Shown: positions 46,600 through 56,712 of the stretch, one piece after another
How positions within the stretch are numbered: position 1 is the first letter of the stretch
Layout: each line of letters opens with the position of its first letter
Source: Musa acuminata AAA Group
Lineage: Eukaryota; Streptophyta; Magnoliopsida; Zingiberales; Musaceae
Reading direction: 5' to 3'
Assembly: GCF_036884655.1 (NCBI RefSeq)
Contig: NC_088356.1
Span: forward strand, 18,987,501-19,051,500
DNA: 64,000 bases
Notes under the pieces: model-generated
What the model saw: the letters and a program-made list of their open reading frames with translations, nothing else
Databases searched by the model: none
Told to the model about the DNA's origin: nothing
Translations under genes and position numbers: made by a program

Positions 46600-48660
46600 A
46601 ACAGATGAGGATACTACTCTCGCATATCTTCTTCTCTTTCCCACGTTGCCTCTTGGACTGAATGGTGTTGCCAACAAATCTTTACCAAAGGTATAATTTT
46701 GTTCCTTAGAACATGTTCTTTTCTTTCCAAGATCTGGGTTGGTTATTCTCTAAAAGTGACATCATCTCGTAGTTGTAGATGTTGGTAAGATATGACATGT
46801 GATGGGTCCCTGATATATCTTCGAAGTATTGACATGTGGAATACATCATGGATGCTAGCCAAAGCCGGGGGCAATGCCAATCTGTATGCCATAGGCCCAA
46901 CCTTTTGTAAGATCTCATATGGGCCAATAAATCTTAGGGCTAACTTCCCCCTTTGACCAAATCTCATAACTCCCTTAGTTGGCGATAATTTTAAGAAAAC
47001 GTGCTCACCAATTTCGAACTCTAGATCTCTTCGCCTTCAATCTGCATAACTTTTCTGACGACTTTGAACTGTTAATAATCTTTGGCGTATAATTCGAATA
47101 TTATCAATATTTTTTTGAATTAATTGAGGCCCTAAAAGCTTCCGTTCTCCTACCTCATCCCAATATACAGGTGATCTACACTTTCTTCCATAAAGAGCTT
47201 CAATTGGAGCCATCTGTATGCTAGAGTGGTAAATATTATTATAAGAAAACTCAATTAGATGTAAGTGCATATCCCAACTCCCACCAAAGTCCAAAGCACA
47301 TGCTCTTAAGAGATCTTCAAGAGTTTGTATTGTCCTTTCAGATTGACTATCAGTTTGGGGGTGAAAGGCTGTACTAAACTTTAACTGCGTGCCCAAAGAT
47401 TTTTGTAGACTTCCCCAAAATTTAGGGGTGAATCTTGGATCTCTATATGAGATAATGCTAATTGGCACCCCATGATATCGAATAATTTCCTTAATATATA
47501 AACTTGCTAGTTTATCCAATGAATACTTCTTGTTAATAGGAAGGAAGTGAGTAGATTTAGTAAGTCTGTCTACTATTACCCAAATTCCGTCATATCCTTT
47601 CATAGTCTTGGGTAATTCTTTCACAAAATCCATAGTGACTTGCTCCCACTTCCATTCAGGAATCGAAATCCTTTGCAACTTTCCCGCAGGTACTCGATGT
47701 TCTATCTTCACATGTTGACATATCAGACATTTAGAAACAAACTCTGCTATATCTCTCTTCATACCACGCCACCAATAGTTTTGGCGTAAATCTCGATACA
47801 TCTTAGTAGTCCCGGGATAGATATTAAATTTTTATCTATGTGCCTCCTCTAATAATTGCATCTTTACTGGATGGCTTTCGGGAACACAAAGTTGATTGTG
47901 GAATGTAATAGAACTATCTTCGGCTTAGAGGAATTCAGGTCTAGAACCTTGAGCTGTTTCCTTAACTATCGTTTGAAGATATGTATCTTCCTTCTGACCT
48001 TCTTTAACCTTTTCCACCAAAAATGATTGTGCCATCAAACACACAAGAAAACCTTTATTTGTCTCCGATAAAAGTTTAAGTTTTAAGTCTGCTAACTTCG
48101 TCATCATAGAATTCCTTTGAATATTCATATAGGCTACAAGACTATAGGTATTTCTGCTTAAGGCATTAGCAACTACATTAGCTTTCCCAGGATGGTAGTT
48201 GATATTAAAATCATAATCCTTTAGAAAGTCCAACCACCTTCTTTGTCTCATATTTAAATCTTTCTGTGTGAAAATATATTTGAGACTCTTATGATCTGTG
48301 AAGATTTCGAAAGTCTGTCCATAGAGATAATGCCTCCAAATTTTCAGTGCATAAATGATAGCTGCTAGCTCTAAGTCATGAGTATGATAGTTCTTTTCAT
48401 CGAGCTTTAATTGCCTCGATGCATAAGCAACTACCCTCTCGTTTTGCATTAGAACGCAACCAAACCCTTGTAGTGAGGCATCACTTTACACTACAAAACC
48501 TTCTCCTCCTGAAGGAATCACCAAGATAGGAGCACTGGTTAATTTCTTCTTCAATTCTTGAAAACTTTGTTGATATTTATCGTCCCACATGAATTTTATG
48601 TTCTTTTGTGTCAACTTGGTCAATGGTGCTGCTATTTTTGAAAAGCCTTCTATGAATCTT
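46600..48660 (-). pseudogene. Gypsy Pol, body 2, 3' half
   Basis: Minus strand, near copy of body 1 from the RT-RNase H connection to the chromodomain-like tail: [20 protein letters not shown] (about 48655-48590), RNase H 48449-47925 (ADVALSR-type site here reads VVANALSR), integrase 47801-47037 as one open frame of 254 codons. In integrase the second catalytic position reads ISYRDPRF (Asp changed to Tyr). The tail at 46967-46600 has one stop and a frame-ending FRE. The RT core and everything upstream are missing. Confidence 0.9.
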
Positions 48661-48792
48661 CTACCTGGTACTGCACCTATTTCTAAACCTCCGTATAGAA
48701 TGGCACCAATTGAGTTGGAGGAGTTAAAGAAACAGATCCAAGAGCTTTTGGACAAGGGTTTTATTCGACCTAGTGTATCACCTTGGGGTGCC
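48661..48792 (+). pseudogene. Inverted RT N-terminal piece of gypsy K
   Basis: Plus strand, whereas the rest of K is on the minus strand. The translation [20 protein letters not shown] continues through [16 protein letters not shown], the start of the gypsy RT, matching minus-strand sequence at 42520-42380 of body 1. It is joined head to head to the connection domain of body 2 and on its right side directly to the LTR of element I. Confidence 0.9.
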
Positions 48793-48795
48793 TCC

Positions 48796-49273
48796 TAAGG
48801 ATCACTAAATGACCCCTAGGGGTCACTAAATGGGCCTTTTACTTGCCCCCAAAAATCTTAACTAAAGCCTAGTTGGCCCCTAATTGAGTTAGTAGGATTA
48901 TACCCAAACGTAACTCAAATTAAGACCTAACTTCGATAATAAGGACTAACACAATTACAAGAGTGTAAATCTAAGTTGTTCGGCTTGTTATTTGTTCATC
49001 TGAATTCCTGATGAACTTCCAACGCATCTTCCGAACCTTTGGTGTATCACTCGATCCATCGACAAGTTAACTCTTGCAACTTCCGATCTTTGCGCAACAT
49101 CCAATTCTTCCGGCTCAATGCCCGTTTTATAACTCCGGCCTAATGTCTGATCCTTTTTGCTTCAATCATTTTGCCTTTTCTGATTGAAGTTAGTTCTGCA
49201 TTACTTTTCTCAAACAACAAATTGTATCGTAAACTCATCAATTGACTTTATCATCAAAATTCGAGATTCAACA
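48796..49273 (-). repeat. 3' LTR of element I, proximal part
   Basis: Minus strand, starting TGTTGAATCTCGAATTTTGA at 49273, directly after a polypurine tract. It ends at the gypsy composite near 48795; together with 37029-37570 it gives an LTR of about 1.0 kb, shorter than those of A, C and H, so some LTR sequence was probably lost. Confidence 0.8.
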
Positions 49274-50374
49274 ATCTCCCCTTTTTTTATGATGACAACT
49301 AATTGATGATGGAGTTTAGATTAAACTCCCCCTATCTAAATGCCATATTGAAGGAAACTTTGAATTTAGAAAATGATAACTTTAGAATTCAAATGAAAAT
49401 AATTTTAATTATTTTTTTTTGTAAAGTTCATCATTTCACACTTCATATGCATCATCATTACTTACATTATATGTATATCATTGCATGCATCATTCCAAAT
49501 TATAAATATTTCAATTCATTATGATACAATATATATAATTCCCAAAACATTATAAATCATCATCACTTTGGGCATAACATACATGATACTAAAACATAAG
49601 ATTTCGAATCAACATCATGCATAATTTTAAAATATGAAGTCATCAAGCATGATTTGAAAACATTTACATTTTCAAAACATTCATCATTTTTTTATCATTA
49701 TTTTCAACTCATTCATCATTACTTTTTTACCTCTCCCCCGATATCATTAACAAAAAAGAGAAAAATGCAACTATCAATTTTTAAAACATGCAAGCTAGTA
49801 GGTATTAGAGATGTGAAAGTTAGTAATTTTTGCTTTCACTTGAAATGTACAAGTTAGAAATTCTTGCTTCTCTTTTAAGATATGCAAGCTAGCACTTTGC
49901 TTCTCTTGAGATATGCAAGATAGCACTTTTTTTTCTACCTTTTTTATTAGAAAAAAAGAGAGGAAGATTTTAATGGTGCAAAAATTTCAATCATCACATG
50001 AATTCGAAATATCATGAATCATCTTGACAAGTCTTCCTTTTGTAAAAAGTGAAAAGACTCATGTCATAAAAACTTAAGAGAATCATAGGAAATCAATGAT
50101 GCAAATATTTCAATCATCACATTAATGAAAGAAAGATCAAGTCATGAATCTGAGAGTCCATGAATTAAAGCTCTACTTTTGCAAATAGAAAGAGGAAAGA
50201 TGCATGATCATCACATAAAAAATAAAAGATCAAGTTGTGAATACCAAAAGTCCATGAATCAAATCTCTTTTCTTGTAAATAGTAAGAAGAAGGAATAATA
50301 GGAAATGATCTCAATTTAAAATAAAAACTTAAGTTACAAAAAACCAAGAAATCCAAAAAATGTATAAGAGAAAT
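49274..50374 (-). other. Non-coding domain between pol and 3' LTR of element I
   Basis: On the minus strand this is AT-rich, with the polypurine tract at 49274-49290 and a TTTAATCTAAACTCC word before it. GCTAGC/AAGCTAG words with CTCTTGAGATATGCAAG-like context occur at about 49785-49930. It resembles the non-coding domains of A, H and L and shows that this domain belongs to the pol-carrying parent as well. No env-like open frame is seen. Confidence 0.7.
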
Positions 50375-51830
50375 TCATGCATTAGGAAGATTTAACATGG
50401 CTAATTCTCTTATAATAAAATTAAATTGTTCCTCATTTAATGGTTTTGTAAAAATATCAGCTAATTGATGTTTTATATCAATAAATTCTAGAGATATATC
50501 ATGATTAGTAATATGATCTCTAATAAAATGATGTCTAATATCAATATGTTTAGTTCTAGAGTATTGAATGAGATTCTTTGTTAAACATATTGCACTAGTG
50601 TTATCGTATTTTATAGGGATGTTTTTTAATAAATTGCATAGTCTTCTAAAGTATTTTTTATCTAAATAACTTGTATACAATATGCACCTGCTGCTATATA
50701 TTCAGCTTCAGCTATAGATAATGCAACATAATTTTGTTTCTTAGAAGACCAAGAAACAGGTATATGACCTAAGAGTTGATATGTTCCAAATGTGCTTTTT
50801 CTATTTATTCTATATTCAGTAAAATCAACATTGACATAAGCAATTAATATAAAGATTTTTGATTTTTGATATCATAATCCTATATTAGGAGTTCCTTTTA
50901 AATATCTAAAAATCCTTTTAACAACTTTTAGGTGAGATTGCTTGTGATTATATTAAAATCTAGCACATAATCTAATACTAAACATAATATAAGGTATAGT
51001 TGTTGTGAAGTATAATAAACTACCTATCATACCCCAATAAGTCTTTTGATCAAAACATTCTCCATCAATGTTCATATCTAATTTTGTAAAAGTGCTCATT
51101 GGCATATTAATAGCCTTAGCACTATCCGTATTAAGTCATTTTAATATATCTAAAGCACACTTAGTTTGACTAATAAAAGTTCCATCACTAAGTTGCTTGA
51201 TTTGTAATCCTAAGAAAAAAGTTAATTCCCCTATTAAATTCATTTCGAATTCTTGGCTCATACATTTGGTAAAAGACTAACATAAAAACCATTTGAAGAA
51301 CCAACAATGATATCATCAACATGAATTTGAACTATAAAAAAATTATTTTTAAAATATTTAATAAATAATGTGGTATCTACCTTGCCTTTTAAGACACTAT
51401 TTTGAATAAGAAATGAACTAAGCCTCTCATACCAAGCCCTTGGGGCTTATTTTAATCCATAGAGAGCTTTAGATAATTTAAAAACATGATTAAAAAAAAT
51501 AGCATTATCAAATCTGGGTGGTTGTTCAACATAAATTTCTTTAGAAATAAAACCATTAAGAAACACACTTTTAACATCCATTTGAAATAACTTAAAATTA
51601 TTACAACTAGCATAGGCAAGGAGTATCCTTATGATTTCTAATCTTGTTACAAAAGTGAAGGTTTCTTCATAACCAATACCTTCTTTTTGGTTAAAACCTT
51701 TGGACACTAATCTATCCTTGTTTTGAACCATGATACTAAGTTCTTCTTGTTTGTTTCTAAAGACCCATTTAGTGCCAATTACAAGATGCTCACTAGGTCT
51801 AGGGACAAGTTTCCACACCTCATTTCTCTC
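50375..51830 (-). pseudogene. RT and RNase H of element I
   Basis: Minus strand. RT N-terminal part 51818-51447: GTKWVFRNKQEE, DRLVSKGFNQ, FQMDVKSVFLNG, IYVEQPP, LSKALYGLK, ending in a stop where QAPRAWYERL would follow. The RT middle (about 51440-50950) is damaged; the catalytic YVDD region reads VDDIIVGSS with a frame break. RNase H end 50680-50375: NKNIPIKYDNTSAICLTKN-like segment, SRTKHIDIRHHFIRDHI, DIKHQLADIFTKPL. It ends LAMLNLPNA at 50375. Confidence 0.85.
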
Positions 51831-52189
51831 AAATTAATTTAAATCTTCATGTATTACAAAAACTCATAATTCATCTTTTAAAGCATCATCAATACATTTC
51901 GATTCAATTTGAGACAAAAAGGATTTCATAATATATCTCGGATGATTAGCTCCTTAGGACGAGCATCTACATACTTCCATTCCTTATGTAAGGATTCTTT
52001 GGAAGAAGATGCATCCAAGTTGCTTGGGGGAGGAGAGTTTTCATTCAAATTTAAAGCATCAAAATCAAAATCATTATTGAAATCATTTTTTTTAATTTCA
52101 GAAACCTTATTAAAAACAACATGGATGGATTCCTCAATAACTAAAGTTCTTTTATTAAAGACACAAAAAACTTTAAAAATAGAAGAATA

Positions 52190-52940
52190 AAAAAAATGCT
52201 TTCATTAGATTTTGCATCAAATTTACAGTAAAAAAAATTAAAATATGAAATATTGGGTCATTTGTTGTTCCATAATTTATAGGAAGTTTTGGAAAATAAT
52301 GGTCTTATGAGAACCTTGTTCATTAATAGCATGTCGTGTTAACCGTTTCGACCTAAAAATATTTAGGTAGACTATGCTTGTTTAACATAGTTCTTGCCAT
52401 CTCTTTTAAGCTCCTATTTTTTCTCTCAACTACTCCATTTTATTATGGATTTATTGGAGTAGAGAAATTATTGTTGTACTCGTTTGACTCACAAAATTTT
52501 TAAAAATCATGGTTTTGAAACTCACCACTGTGATCACTATGAATAGATGAAATCATAACACCCTTTTTATTTTGAATAAGTTTACAAAATTTAGAAAAAT
52601 ATTTAAAGTAATCACTTTTGTATGTCAAGAAGTATGTCCAAGTGTATCTACTATAGTCATCAATAATTACAAAAACGTATTTACTATCTCCTAGACTTGT
52701 TATATTAATTAGTCCAATTAAATTCATATGGATTAATTGTAGTGGTCTATAGGTGCTTATTTGATTCTTTGATTTAAAACTACTTTTTATTTGTTTTCCT
52801 AGTTGGCATGCATCACAAACTTTGTCTTTGATAAACTTGATGCTAGGTATTCCTCTTACGAGTTCTCTAGTTGAGATTTGAGAGATTAGTTTCATGCTAG
52901 CATGACCTAGTCTCCTATGTCAAAGCCATGCATCATTGTT
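52190..52940 (-). pseudogene. Integrase of element I
   Basis: Minus strand, with 52895-52500 open. Zinc-binding part: MKLISQI, then CDACQLGKQ with the Cys pair kept. Core: first catalytic position reads HMNLIGL (Asp changed to Asn), then DSKYVFVIIDDYSRYTWTYF and SIHSDHSGEF (second Asp kept). The downstream part to about 52190 is broken by stops. It follows the protease region in Ty1-copia order. Confidence 0.85.
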
Positions 52941-53330
52941 TAAAGTAAAAAAATATGTTTCATCACAAAAATCATCAATATCAATAGTATACACATTGTT
53001 AGTCCTTAAGGCAATCGAAGATCTATTTATGTGTGGTATTTCTATAATGTAAGCATTAGATTCAAATTTGATGTTATAACTTTTATCGCACAATTGACTA
53101 ATTCTTAGCAAGTTATATTTTAAACCATCTACTAATAAAATATTTTCAATCAAAAGGTTTGATTTGTTACCTATATTTCCTTTGCCAATAATTTTTTTTT
53201 TTTTTGTCATCTTTGAAGGCGACAAATCCTTCATCTTGGCTAGTGAGCTTAGAGAAGTGTATTAGATCTCCAATCATATACCTTGAGCATTCACTTTCAA
53301 GGTACCATCTCTTACTCCTAGCCTTTGATT
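52941..53330 (-). pseudogene. Protease region of element I
   Basis: Minus strand. The active-site region reads RWYLESECSRYMIG, where DSG is changed to ESE, so the protease is dead. Downstream is the usual SIRE-type segment NLLIENILLVDGLKYNLLRI and SQLCDKSYNIKFESN. A T-run at about 53192-53202 breaks the frame. Confidence 0.8.
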
Positions 53331-53340
53331 GTAAACATAT

Positions 53341-54208
53341 CTACAAGAAAGAGGGGTTCACTTTAGGTACCCATTTAGCTTTGGGTCCCTCATAAAAAGA
53401 TCTACCTATTTTGATTATTGGTATTGAGTTATTTATGGTTCCTTTAGGAACCCAAACTAATTTATGTGAACTATATTTTTTAAATGAACATTTATAAGCA
53501 AAATGTCCACACCTTCCACAGAAATTACATTTATTTTTAGGAGAAACATATAATGTGGGTCTTTTAACGAAGATAGTTGGCTTTTGTTGAGTGTTACTCA
53601 CAAAGCCAATTCCTTCCTTTCTATGAACATGACCCTTATTACCAAGGATCATGTTTAAAGATTAGTTACCTATTTTAAAATTTTCTATTATTTCTTGTAA
53701 TAAAATATTTTCTTTCTTAAGTGAATCTAACTTTTCACACTTAGTGCAAGGAGCTAACATACAATTATCATGCTTATTTTTTAAAATTTTAAATTTACTA
53801 GCAAGAGAAGCATGATCCATTTTTAACTGTTTATACTTTTGGATAACTAATTTAAAATCTTCAAATAAGTCATTAAATGAATTGAATAATTCATCATAAG
53901 ATAAGGAAGATTTGTTTGAGTTACATACCTCATTGTCAAATGTTATTAATGCGTAATTTACAACTTCTTCTTTGTTAGTTGGCTCTTCATCTTCGGATGC
54001 ATTTGAATCGTCCCAAATTGCTTTGAGCGCATTTTTTCTCTTTGGTAGCTTTTTCTTCACTTAGGGACATTCATTTTTTAAGTATCTTGACTTCTTGCAT
54101 TTACAACATATCATTATATCCTTTTTGGGTTCATTTTTATTCTTAACATCTTTTTTTGTTTTGTTTCGTTTTAAGATTTTTTTAAATTTTCTTGTAAGAC
54201 GTGCCAAG

Positions 54209-54256
<48 letters not shown>

Positions 54257-54945
54257 CTTGAGTTTTCTCTCAAGTAATCTTCTTTAGTTATAAGTGTCAT
54301 GTTCTTCATGTTCTTTGGAAGGTTATTCTTATATTCATCATATGCCATAAATGTTATTTCATATGTCATTAAAGACTCGATAAGTTCCTCAAATGGAAAA
54401 TTGTTCAAGTCCTTTGCTTCTTATATTGTTAGTACTTTAGGATCCCAACTTTTTGGAAGAGATTTTAGTATTTTGTTAACAAGTTAAAATTAGAAAAAAT
54501 TTTACCAAGTGTTTTCAAACCATTGACGACATCTATAAAATAGGTGTATATTTCTCCAATGGTCTCGCTTGGTTTCAATCGAAACAACTCATATCTATGT
54601 ATCAAAAGATTAATTTTTTATTCTTTAATCCTACTTGTGCCTTCATTAGTGACTTTGAGTATGAACTAAATATCATGCGTAGTTTCGTATATAGAAACCC
54701 GATTAAATTCATTTTTATCAAGAGCACAAAATAAAGCATTTATTGCTTTAGCATTTAATGAGAAAGTCTTCTTTTTCAAATCATTCCATTCGTTCATTGG
54801 TTTGAAAGATTTTTGAAAATTACTTTCAATAATATTCCATAAATCAAAATCCATAGAAAGAAAAAAAATTCTTATTCGAGTTTTCCAATACGTGTAGTCC
54901 GTCCTATTGAACATAGGAGAACGAGTGATAGAAAGACCCTCTTGA
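53341..54945 (-). pseudogene. Gag of element I
   Basis: Minus strand. The N-terminal part 54914-54666 (MFNRTDYTYWKTRIRIFFLS, ALDKNEFNRVSIYETTHDI) is cut at 54945 by LTR F. The middle 54408-54061 has a run of 16-17 Asp from a triplet repeat, then a zinc knuckle with His replaced by Tyr (CCKCKKSRYLKNEC). The C-terminal part 54060-53341 has an acidic stretch, a coiled-coil-like stretch (LDSLKKENILLQEIIENF) and an intact second knuckle (CNFCGRCGHFAYKC), then LVWVPKG. Several stops. Confidence 0.88.
54209..54256. repeat. Triplet microsatellite (TCA)16
   Basis: Sixteen perfect TCA units (GAT/ATG frame on the minus strand) inside the gag of element I, where they encode the Asp run. The other Gag copies in the window have only a few acidic residues here. 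Confidence 0.9.
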
Positions 54946-56571
54946 TGATAGTTATAGGTGCCCTACAAGCCAATAACATGACAAATGACACGTGTGACAT
55001 GATATACTTTTTTTTTTCTTATTATATTTTGGTATTTTATCACTTTATATTACTTATTGTATATATGCGTATATATTGTGATGTTCATGGATCTGTGCAA
55101 TGGAAATCGGATCATGATGAGATCATGATAATGAGACCGATTCATATTTAAACACAAACCCTATATAATCCAGGTCATAGGTTACTCGAGAGGGACTTTG
55201 AGATAACCGGATAGACTGGTATGCTGTATACCCGTCCATATAATGGAGGCAGCTGGTCTCATAGTTGCTTGTGTGGGGACACTAGGAATATAGTACTGGT
55301 GCTCATTGGAGAATGAGTTCACTGATTGATCCGCTCATTGAATGTTGGATGGTTGATAATACCTTATTGTCAAACAGCGATTCCATACTCCTAGTGGTGT
55401 ATCTAGTCCTTAGACTTGAGATACCAAGAATATCTAGTCCGAGTACTTCACTCTTTGATACCAGACTTATAGGTCTAAAAGTTTCAGATCCAGTATAGTC
55501 GGTCATCGGGAGTGGTAGCCAACTTTATGAGGGCTATTGAGTGTCGATAGAGGATCATTCACTCTCGGTGTCATAAAAGGAATATCCCATGTATTCTTGC
55601 TTAGACAAATCTCTGGCCAGAGTCATTTAGATGGAGAGAGAAAGAGTTTTCCGGGAGAATCTGATTAGAGTGAGACTCGAGTAGAAACTGTATGGGTCTG
55701 ATAGTACCATACCTGGTATACGGTCTCTAGGATGTTAGATAGATAAGAGACTTTAGATACACGGTAACTAAGGATAGGCAGGCCCAATGGATTAGATTCC
55801 CCTATATCGTCTAGGGAATGCGATGTAGTGGCCTAGTATGTCCGCAGTCGATGAGTCGAGTAAATTATTATGGAGATAATAATTCACTGAGCCAGAAGGA
55901 GTTATGATAGGTATGACTCACGGCCAGCTCAATATTAGGCATAGAGGGTCACACATAAATGGTAAGCATTGCAATGAGTAGAGGCTTGGATATGAGATAT
56001 CTGCCAGAGCTCTTATTTTATTGGATATCCAATAAGCCCATGAATTATTGGATCCTATGGATGAGATCAAATAAGAGCTAATGAGATATTATTGGATAGA
56101 GATCCAATAATCTAAGAGGCTTGGGTAGTTGGATAGAGATCCAATACCTAATAAGGCATAATCCATTAGGGTTAAGTTGATAAGGGGCCTCTATGATTAG
56201 AAGGAAACCAAACATCCATAGGCTAGAGGTTTCTTGGTTGCCACCTCCTATTCTCCTCTCCCCTTCTCCTCCTCAAATAGCAAGTGTGGAGTTTTGGGCA
56301 ATGATTTGAGGAGCATCGTCGAAACCTTATTGTGTGGACCACCACTAGAGAGGAGGACGCTTGACCTCCTTCATCCTCTCCTATAGATCTGCGGAGATTC
56401 AGGGATATATGATCTCCCTAGGTAACACAAGTATCTCATGCGTGATTTTCAGTTTCGTGGATTTTGCGCACCAATTTTTGTACGACGATGAACGAATCAT
56501 TGGGAAATTTGGAGAATTTTGTGTTTTGTTCTTCCATTGTGTATATGATGTTGCCCCTATATTTTCCTATA
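54946..56571 (+). repeat. 5' LTR of a second family F element
   Basis: About 1626 bp from TGATAGTTATAGGTGCC to TTTCCTATA. It matches the split LTR F (18404-19260, 15834-16275, 17933-18179). At 56573 it is followed by TAGTATCAGAACC, close to a tRNA-Met primer-binding site, so this is the left LTR of a plus-strand element. It interrupts the gag of element I. The family was not identified; no coding region of F is in the window. Confidence 0.7.
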
Positions 56572-56712
56572 GTAGTATCAGAACCAAGTTTTTCGTGTGA
56601 AAGATTAGTTTTGAATTGTGTGTGTTGTCTTTTATGAAGACTTTTGATGTCAAAATTATTAGCACAAAAGACGAGAAAGGGCAGTAATTGTTACTATCCT
56701 TGTTGCCCTTGT
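56572..56712 (+). other. Leader of the second family F element
   Basis: 141 bases after the LTR, beginning with the primer-binding-like site, without coding sequence. Cut at 56713 by element H. Confidence 0.6.

Larger units (their letters stand above)
37571..48795 (-). mobile_element. Ty3-gypsy (Tekay/Del-like) composite K: LTR, body, LTR, partial body
   Basis: Minus strand. LTR1 37571-39684, body 1 39685-44416 (gag, protease, RT, RNase H, integrase, chromodomain-like tail), LTR2 44417-46547, body 2 46548-48660 (pol 3' half only), then a short inverted RT piece at 48661-48792. LTR2 serves as 5' LTR of body 1 and 3' LTR of body 2. LTRs and bodies are very similar to each other. The composite splits the 3' LTR of SIRE-type element I. 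No target duplication is seen (left flank TGGGA, not found at the right end), in line with loss of the right end. Confidence 0.88.
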
